Shown piece after piece: positions 43,157 through 55,526 of a DNA stretch of 64,000 bases; the first letter of the stretch is position 1, and each line of letters begins with the position of its first letter. The DNA is from Phlebopus portentosus (taxonomy: Eukaryota > Basidiomycota > Agaricomycetes > Boletales > Boletinellaceae): contig JAYXKI010000001.1 of NCBI GenBank assembly GCA_037892935.1, positions 2,232,001-2,296,000 on the forward strand, given 5' to 3'. The position numbers and the translations under genes were made by a program. The notes beneath the pieces are model-generated. The model saw nothing but the letters and a program-made list of their open reading frames with translations. It was not told the origin of the DNA and made no database searches.

Positions 43157-43202
43157 TAGGTAGAACAGTCAGTTAATTAACAGAAAGAGATTATAAGCAA
43201 TA

Positions 43203-43663
43203 TGTTAGGCAGACGACTCAGAGGCTGAGTCGAGGCAGGCCAACACCACAACAGACAAGCGTAAATGAGATAATCCCAAACACGTTACTCAGGTCAAGAC
43301 CGCTAAGATGAGGCTTGAGTCCAGACCATCAAACACTATGTCGAAGTGAAGGTAAGTAGAATTCAATAAACTATTAATACAAGAGTAGATACCTATGTTA
43401 AAGTGAAGGTAAGTAGAATAGAAAGACAAGGAAACAAAAGAGTCAAACTATCTACTTATATAGACTTCGAGCACAGGAAAGGTCTACTCTAATAGGAAGT
43501 CACATGATGAAGGAATGGGGTGATTAGTGAGCGTGATAGAATGTCATAGAATGTTCCAGCGAATAGATGAATAAGTGCATAAGAAAAAATAAAAGAAAAG
43601 GAAAAGAATATTAAAAATGAATGATGACATGAGAAAAGAAAAGGAAATGTTCGAGTCCTTACA
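43203..43663 (-). repeat. Element E4 3' LTR (C subfamily)
   Basis: A 461-bp inverted copy (TGTTAGG...TCCTTACA) that shares the C-type LTR tail and carries many transitions relative to C. The polypurine tract (plus-strand CACCCCCCCTTC) adjoins at 43664. Confidence 0.9.
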
Positions 43664-43868
43664 TCACCCCCCCTTCAAGGTTGGGCATCCCGACCAACCA
43701 CATAGACCTTCTGACGTTGTGAATTTGTACAGCATTCACAGACTTTGTCGAGGTATCGTTAACTTCCTTGGAGCTCCAGGATGTTTGTGATAGAATTCTT
43801 GAATCGACTCCTGCACATTATCTTTGACATCGGACTCCGGCTGCCATGTCACTTCTTCATATCCAACC
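43664..43868 (-). pseudogene. Element E4 Pol C-terminus, outer part
   Basis: Read on the minus strand this is the end of a C-type Pol after the chromodomain core (WQPESDVKDN, HPGAPRKLTIP, GLCGWSG). It is interrupted at CAACC by E3 and continues at 50349-50573. Confidence 0.88.
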
Positions 43869-44229
43869 TGTAAGGACTCAAACATTTTTCTTTTCTTTTC
43901 TTATGTCATCATTTAATTTAATATTCTTTTCCTTTTCTTTTCTTTTTCTTATGCGCTTATTCATCCATCTGCCAGAACATTCCACAACATTCTATCATGC
44001 TCACTAATCATCCCCTTCCTTCATCATGTGATCCTCTAATAGAGTAGACCTTTCACGTGCTTGAAGTCTATATAAGTAGATAGTTTGACTTGTTTGTTTC
44101 CTTGTCTTTCTATTTTACTTACCTTCACTTTGACTTAGTGTACGTAAGCTTGGCAACTCGCATTAGCTAGTTGTTAGTTGTTGTGTTGGCCGCCTCAAGA
44201 TCGACACCCATTAGTCTCACCGCCTAACA
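43869..44229 (+). repeat. Element E3 5' LTR
   Basis: 361 bp, TGTAAGGACTC to CGCCTAACA. It has the TATATAA box and GTCTTTCTATT start but only one copy of the 57-bp spaced motif that is doubled in C and D. Confidence 0.92.
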
Positions 44230-44623
44230 TAATAGAAAGACCTACTCTCGAACCCATAGTTTAACCACTCGTTTGTCACTACTCCACACAGGAGACACAT
44301 TGACGATCAACAACCGTGCCTATCCCAGATTTATCCAAGCAACCCCTATCTTGCCCGTCAAGGTCCGATTGACTTTGACGTGTCCTGATAGTTTCCGAAA
44401 ACAATCAATCCTCCAATTGTGGTGCTCCGAATCACTCTCCTGTGAAACTCGCATTAGACATTCTCTTGGGTGACTCACAGAGTCCAATTGTCATCAAGTA
44501 TCTCGTTCATCATCTACCTTGGAGCCTTCTGGCTAGTCATCAATTTCAAAGACGAGCCGATCATCTGAAGTTGGTCCTGTCTGAACACCATCCCAATCCC
44601 CGTTCCACCCCCGGCCTATCAAG

Positions 44624-46060
44624 GTGGATCTAACTGACAATCAGTGGGCAGCTCTCCCGACAAACTGTAGGTGGAGCATATTGCAAGGACATCACATTGT
44701 CAAGTCAGGTGATCAAATCTTTACTGCTTGGTGGGACAAGAATGCGAAGAAGTGGTACTCTGACAGAGATGGAAAGTCGCTTTATTGGCGAGCGAAATGA
44801 GAGGGTGACATAGACGAACCTGCACCCCTCACCCCAGTGCAACCAACGGTCCCATTACCAGGCCTGTCAACATCGACTGCTCAGACGATAGCTCCTCGCG
44901 TTGCACCCTCTCTGTCGTTCACCGAGCTACGAGAACCCGCTCCGCTCGTACCCACTGAAGAAGATGAAGAGAGCGAAGAAGAGCAAGAGATGTTGCTGTC
45001 AAAAGAATTAATAATAGACCTCGCTATAGCAATTGCGCTGGCGCTCCAGGCAGCAGGCAAAGGCACAAACCAAGAATCAAGGGCTTCTAAGAAGGTCCAT
45101 GTCGCCAAACCTCGAGACTTTGATGGCGAGCATGGTTATGTCAACTTCAAATGAGAGCTCCACCTGTATGTTTATACATCAGAGTCAGAGTTCAGGACGA
45201 GCAAGGCAAAGATCATGTTCGCTCTATTGTACATGAAGAGTGGTGCTGCTGTGAGCTGGGTGGAGAGCTACACGAGTGGGGCGATCGATGAACATGGCAG
45301 AATAGTGTTCAAGGACAATTGGGACACTTTTCTGAAGAAACTCGACACCTCATTCAACGACCCGGCTCATTCCCAGAAAGCCTTCAAAAGGCTCGACACA
45401 ATGTACCAAGGGGACCTCAATGCCAATGAGTTCTTCAACAAGTTTGACATTTGCCGGGTCAACACTGGACTGGCCACAGAGGCTCATGACGAATGGCTGA
45501 TGAGTTGTTTGAAATGAGCGCTAAACCCAAAGGTAGTTGAAGGTATCATGCGCCTACCCAACAAACCAACGATATATGAGGAATTCAAGAAGGCTGCGGT
45601 CAAGGTCGACAGGGTCAAGCGCCAGATCAGGGATCTGATGGCCAAATGTAGGAGGAAGACAATCAGCTCGACAGTGATGAAACCAGCACTGCCACTACTG
45701 AAACGCCTGGTGCCACCTCAACAAGTGGTTCATCCTTTTGTTCCTCCAGCCCAAGACCGTCGTGATGCAACTGGAGTAACGTATGGAGGCCTAGGTCAGC
45801 TGATGGACGTGATGATGAACCAGGTGCATCGTACGCGTGCTTGTTATAAGTGTGGCCAAGTGGGCCACTACATCCAGGAATGCCCACGAGGATACAAAGC
45901 AATACATGCGATCATTGCGGTGTTCGTCCCAGAAGACAGGGAAGCACTTCTTGAAGAGCTCGGCCAAGTGAAGGAATCTTCCTTCAGCGATGTCGATGTG
46001 CAAGCAGTGCCGACTGAGCTGGAAGAACTCGTAGACAGCAAGGGTTTTCCGGAGGACTAG
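44624..46060 (+). pseudogene. Element E3 Gag
   Basis: Aligned with C Gag throughout: VHVAKPRDFDGEHGY, MKSGAAVSWVESY, RACYKCGQVGHYIQECP. Stops include TGA at 44799, 45152 and 45515, each at a place where C has a codon for R, K-R or similar beginning with C. The slippery G GGT TTT is retained at 46042-46048. Confidence 0.9.
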
Positions 46061-49000
46061 GTGTAGATGTCAGAACGACTGGTCAATCACCTGAAGGACT
46101 CTTTTCATCGGATTCGTTAAAATATAATTGTCCTATTGTACAATACCAAGATGCGAATATCAGTGATGGTTTTACCCTTCAAAAACTCCTTACTGATGTG
46201 ATACCTGATGAACCTGAAGTGGACGATGATGACTTCGACGTCTACACAGATTTGTTGGTTAGAGAAGTGAATGCACGAGCAGGCGATTCAGATGAGCTTT
46301 GCATGGAAGAGCGGAATCAAACCGCTATAAAAAATGAGGTTGTGGTGGAAGCACCTTACCATGAGAACATTGTTGCTCAGGTGAACGTTACTGAAGCAGT
46401 GTGGGATGTGGTAGGCAGATGCGTGGCTGAGGTATGGCACGAGGGAATTGTGGATGCAGATCAGTTCATTCGGCAGGTGGGAGGAAAAGAGCTGGATGCG
46501 TTCATTAGTATCATACATCTAAAAGTAGTGGGCAATGACAAAGTAGACTTGTCAAACCCTCTACTTGAAGAGGAAAACTTCATCAATGCTCATGCGCTGA
46601 TCAACTCAGGATGCACGGGCTCATGTATCAATGAAGGCTTTGTCAAATAGTATGGCTTCCCCACTCAAAGATACATTCGACCCAGGCCGGTCTTTAATGC
46701 GGATGGGACAAGCAACGAGGGTGGATTGATCAAGGAATATGTAATTGTATGGATGTTCTTTGGGAAACATGAGGAAGAGATTCGATTGGCAGTGACGTCC
46801 TTAGCATCGAGCAATATCTTCCTCAGACATGACTGGTTAACGAAGCACAATCCTGAGATTGATTGGAGAGTGGGAACAGTTAAGTTCACATGTTGCCCTG
46901 ATGAATGTGACTCATCATCCTTGAGTGAGGAAATAGATGAAGAGTTTGTGAGAAATGTGCAGATGAAGGAAGTGGCAAAGTGGCCACCTTACCTGGAAGA
47001 GTACGTGGATGTCTTTAGTGAGGAATCATTCGAACGTCTGCTGAACCACTGAATATGGGACCATGCTATAGACTTGAAGCCGGATTTCAAGCCCAGTGAT
47101 TGCAAGGTTTATCCATTGTTGCCGAAGGAACAAGAGGTGATGAAGGAGTTTTTAGAGGAAAACCTAGCATCAGGACGCATCCAACAGTTGAAGTCCCTGA
47201 TGGTGTCTCCATTCTTCTTTATCAAGAAGGAAGATGGGAGCTTACGAGCAATCCAAGACTATTGAAAGCTCAACAAAGGAACGGTTAAAAACAAGTACCC
47301 ATTGCCACTGATAAATGAGCTCATCGACAAGGTCAAGGACATGAAATACATCACCAAGCTCGATGTTTGCTAGGGATATTACAACATTCGGATCTGTGAG
47401 GGCAATGAATGGAAGGTGGCATTCAGGACAAACTTAGGCTTATTCGAACCGATGGTCATGTTTTTTGGATTATGCAACGCACCAGCAATGTTCCAAGGAT
47501 TCATGAATGATATCTTCCAAGAACTAATTCATGAGGGTATTGTTATCATTTACCTCAATGACATCCTTATTTTCTCAAACGACCTGGAGGAACATCACGA
47601 GTGCACTAAACGAGTCTTTGAGATCCTTTGGCAAAATGGACTTTTCCTGAAGCCACAGAAATGTGAGTTCGAAGTTGATACAGTTAAATATCTCAGACAC
47701 ATCATTGGTAATGGCGAGGTTCGAATGGATCCAAAGAAAATGACAGCGGTGCAGGAGTGGCTGATCCTACGAAATGTTCATGAACTGCAACAATTCCTGG
47801 GGCTAGGGAATTGGTTGCGATGTTTCGTAAAGGATTATAGCTCTGTCATTAAACCACTGATGGTGCTAATAGGTAAGGTGGAATGGAAGTGGGGAGAGGA
47901 AGAACAGTGAGCATTTGAAGAGTTGAAGAGTTGGCTGAGTAGTCCCCCGGTTCTAACCATACTGAATGAAGAAGGCCCCTTCCAGGTCGAGGCAGACACG
48001 TCGGACTTTGCATCTGGAGGAGTACTCCTTCAGAAACAAGATGACAAGTGGAAGGTAATAGCCTATCGATCGTCGACTTTCCTGGAGGCCGAACACAATT
48101 ATGAGATCTACAACAAGGAGATGCTTGCAATCATACAAGCTCTCAAAGAATGGTGGCAATACCTTCAAGGAGCCAAGAAATCCTTTGAAGTATGGACCGA
48201 TTACGCAAACTTGACATATTTCCGATTGCCACAGAAGTTAAATTGTCGACAAGCTCGATGGCGGCTCAACTTAGCCAAGTTTGACTTCACACTGGTGCAC
48301 AAGCCGGGGAAGATGCTAGGCAAGGTGGACATATTGTCGCGATGAGCTAACTACAACAAGGGTGAACGAGATAATGAGGACATCACGTTCATTAGATACA
48401 AATAGTTGGTTAGAGGAACGGTGGAGATGTCAAGAGACGTGCTAATTGAGAAGATTTGAAAGGCACAGATAGAATTAGAGGAGGAAGAGAGACCAGTGAA
48501 CTTAGTGTTTATGAACGGGTTGTGGAAGAAAGAGGTGACGGTTAAGCTCTCAATGACGAAGACCAAGAAATTTCAAAATGTTTTTGTACCGACAAGCGTG
48601 AGGGAGGAAGTGATGAGAGAGTGCCACAACTTGATATTGGCAGGCCACCTAGGAGTGAACAAGATGGTTGCACTGGCAAACAGAAGTTTCTGGTGGCCTA
48701 ACATGTACATCAATGTCAGGAGCTACATGTGGGGATGTGATCATTGTCAGTGAACGAAGGCCCTCAGGATAACAAGGGCAAAGGTTTTACACCCAAATGA
48801 GGTGCCAGAGGTGCTATGGCAAGTTGTCATAGTTGACCTGATCAGAGAATTGCCGGATTCAAATGGGTTTAACGCAATCTGCATTGTAGTCGATCGCTTC
48901 AGCAAACAAATCCATGTGATACTGACGACAACAAAACTGACAGCAGAGGGAATGGCGAGGATTTACAGGGACCATGTCTTTCAGTTGCATGGATTATCTT

Positions 49001-49981
49001 GAAAGATCATTCATAATCAAGGAGTACAATTCAATGCAAAGATGATGAGGGAGCTGTACAAACTCCTCCACATTGAAGGCAATCTGTCAATGGCATACCA
49101 CCCCCAGATAGATGGGCAAACAGAATGAGTTAATCAAGAACTTGAACAGTACCTTTGACTGTACGTCAATCATCAACAATTGGACTGGGTGGACTGGTTA
49201 GCTCTTGCAGAGTTTGCGCACAACAATCGTGAACATTTGGCGACCAAACTATCACCCTTCTTTGTCAACATGGGACAACACCCTTTAGGCTTTATGGGCA
49301 TTGGAACAATATTGTCCAATCTGTTGGCAGAAGAGTTTGCCAAACATGTCAAGGGAGTACATGAACTTGCTCAGGCCAATCTGACCCAGGCCAATGAAGA
49401 CATGAAGCGCTTTTATGATTGCCATACCGGGAAGTCGGTAGCCTATGAAGTCGGACAGAAGGTCTTCTTAGATAGGTGAAACATTAAGACAACCCAGCCA
49501 ATGAAGAAGATAGACAACAAATGGTTTGGCCCATTCGAGGTTGTGGAGAAGGTGGGCGCAAGCGCGTATAAGCTAAGGATCCTAAAGACATGGAAGCATG
49601 TTCACCCCGTCTTTAATGAAGTCTTGCTCAAGCTGGCCGTCCAACCATCTTTCGAATCACAGATGCAACCACCCCCACCCTCACCTGTAATCGTCGATGA
49701 ATGTGAAGAATATGAAGTTGAAGAGATACTCGATTCACAATTACATCGAGGCAAACTTCAATTTTTGGTCAAGTGGGTTGGGTACGAAGAAGCGACTTGG
49801 CAACCGGACTCGGACGTGAACACGATCGCACAGGAAGTAATCCAGGAATTTTATCAAAAACACCCAGGGGCTCCACAAAAGCTAATGATTCCTTGACAAA
49901 ATATGCGAACAATATATAAATTCACATCGTCGGAAGGACTATGTGGTTGGTCAGGATGCCCAACCTTGAGGGGGGGGGTGA
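46061..49981 (+). pseudogene. Element E3 Pol
   Basis: Protease, RT, RNase H, integrase and chromodomain segments can all be followed, but many stops and missense changes break them. The protease reads LINSG instead of LIDSG, the RT box YLND instead of YLDD, and the integrase motif HNQGVQF instead of HDRGVQF, so no catalytic centre is intact. The end GLCGWSGCPTL and a G-rich polypurine tract lead to the 3' LTR. Confidence 0.92.
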
Positions 49982-50343
49982 TGTAAGGACTCAAACATTT
50001 TCCTTTTCTTTTCTTATGTCATCATTCAATTTAATTTTCTTTTTCTTTTCTTTTTTTTTTTCTTATGCGCTTATTCATCCATCTGCCAGAACATTCCACA
50101 ATGTTCTATCATGCTCACTAATCATCCCCTTCCTTCATCATGTGATCCCCTAATAGAGTAGACCTTTCACATGCTCGAAGTCTATATAAGTAGATAGTTT
50201 GACTCATTTGTTTCCTTGTCTTTCTATTTTACTTACCTTCACTTTGACTTAGTGTGCATAAGCTCGGCAACTCGTGTTAGCTAGTTGTTAGTTGTTGTGT
50301 TGGCCACCTCGAGATCAACACCCGTTAGTCTTGCCACCTAACA
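49982..50343 (+). repeat. Element E3 3' LTR
   Basis: 362 bp, repeat of 43869-44229, followed by the CAACC duplication. Confidence 0.92.
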
Positions 50344-50348
50344 CAACC

Positions 50349-50573
50349 CACTTGACCAAGAATTGGAGCTTGCCTCAATGCAGACGCGAGTTGAGTATTT
50401 CTTCAACCTTGTACTAGTACTCTTCCTGCTTGTCAATGATCACCGGCAGCGGTGGAGGTGGCTTCTTCTGAGATTCGAAGGATGGTTGGATGGCCAGTTT
50501 GAGCAAGATCTCATTAAAGACTGGATGAACCTTCTTCCAGGTCTTTGGTAATTTGAGTCTGTATGCACTCGCG
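50349..50573 (-). pseudogene. Element E4 Pol C-terminus, inner part, truncated
   Basis: Minus-strand continuation of 43664-43868, covering the integrase C-terminus and start of the chromodomain (EVEEILNS, LHRGKLQFLVKWVG region). The match to C ends abruptly at 50573, where G-family sequence begins, so the 5' nine-tenths of E4 is missing. Confidence 0.85.
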
Positions 50574-51013
50574 CTGAAACTCCTGTAGATGTTCTGATGC
50601 CGGACAGGGAGTGTATAGTTCGAGGGGCTGCCCTAGAATACCTTCAAGTGGTCAGCAGAGAATTACACCCGAGCTAAGGGCACGAAGGAGTGGAGGGAAA
50701 TAGGGATATACAATGGAAGGGCTTGGTGAGAACTGGGGATATGAGGGAAGCACTCGAGGAAGAATTCCGAGGGTAGACTTCTCCCGAGATCGACGGTGGC
50801 GGTGCAAAGGCTAAATTGACTCTCCGGCTCAGCTGCGAGCTCTGGACTAAAGCCGACTAACCCAAGGCACAAGAACTAAACTAACTAAGCTACGCTAGTT
50901 GAACCACCAACCCGAACGTGACTAATTGACTGTGCTAACCCACTGGAAAGCGACTGCAGCTGATCTCACTCGTAGTCTAAAGTGTCGGAATGCGGCGTAA
51001 CAATTCAAAATGC
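50574..51013 (+). mobile_element. G2: fragment of a G-family element, pol end and LTR start
   Basis: It is the inverted copy of about 57240-57680. Shared landmarks are TGATGCCGGACAGGGAG, the stretch around GGGTGTAATTCTCTGCTGAC (inverted) and TAGACTACGAGTGAGATC. It is cut on the left by the junction with E4 and on the right by L2. Confidence 0.85.
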
Positions 51014-52841
51014 TGTAGACTATCAGACTCTCCTAGATAGGGACAAAGGCGGCGGCGGCAGCGTTCAACCACAGGGAGGCGATGTCAAAGGTGTCGAGAG
51101 GAAAAAGGGGAGGTCCTACCAGATCTACAGACTACCTACAGGCTTTCAGAAGCGACACTCAGCTCAGATGCACAAGGATCTGGCCGTTAGGCAGATCCGC
51201 CGCGCCTTCGAATAACTCGCCATGGTGATACAGGCCTTGACAGCTGAATAGGGATTGCCGAGTCCAACTGAACCAGCGAAGGGGTCACAGCGGTGGACTG
51301 GGTGCGGCGCCGCTGGAGGTTCGCACCAGTGTGATTCCGCCTGGTAATCGGGGAGATGACGTCGGAACGATACAGAGAAGGGGGAGGTGAAAGAGCGTCG
51401 ACACCACTTGAAAGGGTAGTAGTGTCGGCGGTGGAACGACACGGAGGCGGCGAGAAGTGGGAGACTGGATTCAGACGGAAAGGGACACCGGCGCCAGTGG
51501 TAGCGGCGAACACAAGAAGAGTGACAGCTGCGTCGAGACGTCGAGGAAGTATGACAGATGCCTAGAAGAGTGACGGCTGTATCGAGGCGTTGAGGAAGAA
51601 TCACAAATGATCTGAACTGAGCGGCAGCGAGGAAATATGAAAGGGGGCCTCAGGCGCGGGGAGAAATTGAAGATCGTGGGAATGATTACTAGAGGAGTGA
51701 CAGCTGCATCGGGACGTGGAGGAGGAATCCCAAATGCTCAGGACCGAGCGGCGGCAGAGGATCGAGAGAGAGGGACGGCAATGCAGATATAGGTGGGAAA
51801 TCCCTGGAGCGATTACTAGAAGAGTGACAGCTGCACAGAAGGGAGATGTCCAGGGCGGCGAATGAGCTCAGCGGCTTCTATCCTGTGAGATCCGGGGCCA
51901 CGCCGTCAGGACGGGATCGGCGAGAGCACGTGACCGGGAGTTCGCCCGATCCGGCTGTCTGCTTCTCTGTATATACTGGTTTCTTGAAAGAGGCTTCTTT
52001 ACTTGTGGTTGGTCTCTGGTAGCTGCGTTCTAGAGTGTATATCTGCTAGTTTTTAGGATAGATACATGCTCTCTATATATACTATGAGTCCTTGATAAGA
52101 AATATCACTTAAAGCGGCGGGCGGTGAGGCATGACAGGCGCGCTGCGACGGTGGGGGCCACCGCTGAGATGCGCTGCCAAGCCACCAAGACCTAGGGGCA
52201 CCCCAATCAGAATGGCGGAATACTGGTACATCGTGTCGAATGTTGGGGCCGTTCAGATCGGTCAGGACGCGCTCTATATGGATCTGAAACACCAAGGGGT
52301 CGAATAAAACTAAAAGGGGGAATATACGGACAGCCGCTGGGTGTGCTACTGCACTCGGCGTACAATGTGGGATGATAAGAATATGAAACAATCAATGAAA
52401 TGGACCTGAGATTGGCTATCGTTCACCCAGCTGGCGCAGCGGCGGGCATACACCTCTGCGATGGTGCGATATACATCCACCGCAGCGTGTCCAGCCGCCG
52501 TGTGAGCATTTCCGAAGCCCGGAGTCACCGGATTTGGCAGAACTGTTCTTGAGAGAGGCTGGAGAAGGGGAACTAGGATTTGGTTGAAGGGGGGACAAGG
52601 TGATCATAAGATAGGAGTGGAGGCATCGCTGCCGGTTCGTATGGTTGGCGGCGGTGGCGTGGGTGCTGTTCCTAGGCCACTGAAGGTCCAGCGGCCGCTG
52701 ACCAGGCTGTATTATGTGTAATGGCGGCGAAGGCTGGTTTGCTGACAATAGTATGCAGGGTGTCTTGGGTATGGCATAGGGGAGTACAGCCCTTACAGGC
52801 CTGTGCCGCTGGACTGGTACAGGTTAGTGCAGTGCACTACA
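51014..52841. mobile_element. L2: second copy of the L element
   Basis: 1828 bp from TGTAGACTATC to GCACTACA, closely similar to L1 over the full length. It has no matching flanks (ATGC on the left, TCTC on the right), unlike L1. One flank has therefore been exchanged or lost, for example by recombination between L copies. Confidence 0.85.
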
Positions 52842-52965
52842 TCTCCTTCTGACGAAGTAAAAAAATGATTAAAAAAAATGCTGGGTAGTCTAGGGGAGGT
52901 TTTTAGGCGAAATTGAGCGGGGGTTGTAATGTAACTGGGTGGTATGTCTGTGACTTGCTCCTGGA

Positions 52966-53901
52966 TTAGTCTTCGGTTGTGAGATCGATCATCGGCGGAT
53001 CGTGGATTGGTGCGGCGGTGTGTGGTGGAGGGTTGGCTCTGTCCGCCGCATCTTGTTGAGGTACATTGTTGAGGTATGGGTGATGTTCAATGGATTCCCA
53101 AAGCTCGGCGAGGTGCTCTTTGATGTCCTGGGCGGCTGCAATTGCTGAGAGCGAATACTGTTGTGCTTGGAGTATAATGGCGATGACGTTGGCGGTGCAG
53201 TTGCATATATCATCATCGAAGAGGCGTAAGACTTGGATTATGGCATTGTGGGATAGTTCTGAGGCGGCGTCGGAGTAAATGACAGCATTTTCGAGTGCAA
53301 TAGGCCCTTCTCTGAGGATGGCGAGGGGGGCATTGGGTAGTACGCCATCGCCGAGAGGTGCACCGAGAATTATGGGGATAGTAGTGAGGGCGCCACCAAT
53401 GCGGAGCATTTCTCGGATGCGGCAAACGAGTGTCGCTTTGTTGGCAGGTGTCAGATGGTGTCTGGCGAAGAGATCGGGGATGATCTGAAGCATTGCGGGG
53501 ACGTGTCTGGCAGGGAACGGCATCGCCGCAGGAAACACGTCGGTGAGGAGGTCGCAGAATGATCCCCAGTTTCTGCCGGAGAGGCGTGGGTCTTGACAGA
53601 GGAGTTGCTGGGCGTCCGGCGAGGCCCAAATGTACAGCAGGAAGATTAGAGTCGCCGTGTCGGGGCAGGGGTGCTGAAAACTGTGAAGGGCGGTGATGAG
53701 AATATTTGGTAGAGCGGTGTAATCAGGGTGCCATGGGTAGAGGAGCATGGGGTGTCCGGGAAGTGTGATTAATTGGGCGAAGTTGAAATCTAATAGGTGT
53801 TGGGCATGGCAGGGGAAGTGGACTGGGTGCGGGACTTGGAGTAGTGGTGTCACCAGTGCGAATGGAAATGCTTCGGTGAGGCTGGGAACCAGCTGGGGCA
53901 T
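52966..53901 (-). CDS. Hypothetical protein, 311 residues
   Basis: A single uninterrupted exon runs from ATG 53901 to TAA-side end 52966. The protein starts MPQLVPSLTEAFPFALVTPL and ends DPPMIDLTTED. The first two thirds are hydrophobic and helical with many P and H, including HPDYTALPNILITALHSF and TANVIAIILQAQQYSLSA. No signal peptide or known domain is recognised. A TATATAAAG on the minus strand near 53975-53985 lies about 75 bp upstream and would fit as TATA box. The gene diverges from the one at 54875 across about 970 bp. It sits between transposon remnants and may itself be repeat-borne. Confidence 0.55.
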   Translation of the reverse strand: MPQLVPSLTEAFPFALVTPLLQVPHPVHFPCHAQHLLDFNFAQLITLPGHPMLLYPWHPDYTALPNILITALHSFQHPCPDTATLIFLLYIWASPDAQQLLCQDPRLSGRNWGSFCDLLTDVFPAAMPFPARHVPAMLQIIPDLFARHHLTPANKATLVCRIREMLRIGGALTTIPIILGAPLGDGVLPNAPLAILREGPIALENAVIYSDAASELSHNAIIQVLRLFDDDICNCTANVIAIILQAQQYSLSAIAAAQDIKEHLAELWESIEHHPYLNNVPQQDAADRANPPPHTAAPIHDPPMIDLTTED

Positions 53902-54099
53902 GTTGTAAGGAGTGCCGATGGTATTCGTAATCTGTAGGGTAGATGTTTTGGGGGCGGCGAGTAGGTCGCCGACCGCTTTATATATTTTCAGCGAGTGTTT
54001 TCAGGGTTGGCCGGAGGGTATGACGGCTTTTGGCGAGGTGAAGTTGCCAGTATTATAGTGTAGAGGCCAATATAGGCGAAGGCCGAAGTAGTGTTCTAA

Positions 54100-54450
54100 T
54101 GGAAGGGGGCCTAGGCGAAGGTGTTTCATGTAGGCGGATCGTCGGCGTGATGGGTAATTGGGTTGGGTGTCTAGCGGTGAGGCTGGTTCGCCGGTAGTTC
54201 GGGTATGGTGGCCTGTAGTGGCGTGAGGCGAAGCGATCTTTGATTAGAAGGGGGCCTGGGTGAAGGAATTTTGTATAGGTGGGTCATTGGCAGGACAAGT
54301 AAGTGGGATGGGGGGCTCATAGCGAGGCTGGTTCGCCGGTAGTTCGGGTATGGTGGCCTGTAGCGGCGTGGAGCGAAGCAATCTTCGAATAGAAAGGGGC
54401 CTGGGCGAAGGAGTTTCGTATAGGCGGGGCGTCGGAGGGACGAGCTTCGA
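54100..54450. repeat. Tandem repeat, unit about 144 bp, 2.5 copies
   Basis: The block GAGGCTGGTTCGCCGGTAG starts near 54179 and 54324, and the block AAGGGGGCCTNGGNGAAGG starts near 54103, 54247 and 54391, a period of 144-145 bp. It lies between two divergent genes, in the likely promoter region. Confidence 0.8.
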
Positions 54451-54874
54451 TTTAGAAGGGAGTTCGGAAGTAAAGTTTAAATGGTTAATCATGGAAGGTG
54501 TCGTCATATCATGATCTTGATCTGGTACCAGATATGGATACAATGGCCTTGTAGTCAGGGGTAGTGGTACATCAGAAATACAATTCGGCGGGCTTTTGGC
54601 GGTCCGGGAACCAGTCGGGGACGCCTGGTAGTTAACTAGGGCGGTGTAGGTGGTAGCATATAGATTGAGGATTCGTTAATGGGTGTGGGTATGGCTAGGT
54701 AGGGTGTGCGGCGATATTTGATGATCGGCGGGGGGGATTGGTGTAGAATGTTGTATCGGCCAGCTTGGCAGGGGTCTAGAAGGTTGAGGCTGTGTTGTGG
54801 CGGGGTTCGGTGAATTGTTCCAGCGAGTTTTGGAGGGGGAGAGTCGTCGAGTGACGCGAGGGGGATGCTCGGGG

Positions 54875-55526
54875 ATGGTCACGGGAAAGACCATCACTCT
54901 TGAGGTTGAGTCTGATGAGGGGTCAACGCGAGCGAAAAGGTCGAGTGGAAAGGAGGTATATGTTGATGTGTGTTTTATGTCCTGGATCTTATTCTTCACT
55001 GACATGTTTCGTTTCTAGGTGCCTCCCCTTCCGAAGCGCGTACGTGAGCCGGTGGTCAAGCCGCCGGCGAAACGAGCAAGAGCACCGGGAGCGGCGGCCT
55101 CGGGTGGAGGAAGGGCGAAAGAGGAGGCGACAGGAAGAAGGGATGGGGCAGTGAGTGCTGTCTTGAATTTTGTTCTCGACACTCTCTGACTATAATATTC
55201 AGAGGGAGGAGGGGGGTTGGGAGTTCGAGAGGGTGGGGCGGCTCCCCAGGGGTCAGAGCCACCGCCTCCTTGAGTTCGTGTCGCCAGGGTGCGAGCAGTG
55301 CATCGGGCATGGGGAGATGTGCATGAGGCGCCCTCCAGCGCTTCTGTGCCAGGCGTGCCGGGTATCGCACCACTGGTGCAATATCTTGGAGTCGGACATG
55401 ACCTTCCTGGTGCAGCAGGAGGTCCTCGCTCTCCGCCGGCAGCTGGAGGGGATGGAGTCAACGTTGGTGGGAGAGAGTGCGGGTGGGGGGGTGGAGGAAA
55501 AGGCCCAGGGTGAACGCCGTGGATAG
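54875..55526 (+). CDS. Hypothetical cysteine-rich protein, three exons
   Basis: Exons 54875-54955, 55019-55150 and 55203-55526 (introns of 63 and 52 nt, both GT-AG, phase 0) give 178 residues. The start MVTGKTITLEVESDEG leads into a basic region (PKRVREPVVKPPAKRARAPG) and a cysteine cluster (CEQCIGHGEMCM, LLCQACRVSHHWCN), followed by a helical stretch (FLVQQEVLALRRQLEGME) that may form a coiled coil. Proteins with such CxxC pairs and a basic segment are common in Agaricomycete repeats, and binding of nucleic acid is plausible. An upstream exon cannot be excluded, because the frame is open back to 54788. Confidence 0.55.

Larger units (their letters stand above)
43869..50343 (+). mobile_element. 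Element E3: heavily mutated copy of the C/D family, inserted in E4
   Basis: LTRs of 361 and 362 bp (43869-44229 and 49982-50343), flanked by CAACC at 43864-43868 and 50344-50348. The LTRs differ at more than 20 positions, so it is the oldest dated insertion here. Primer site AATAGAAAGAC follows the 5' LTR and matches GTCTTTCTATT as in C. Gag and pol carry numerous TGA/TAG stops and R-to-W/C/Q/H changes of C-to-T or G-to-A type. Confidence 0.95.
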
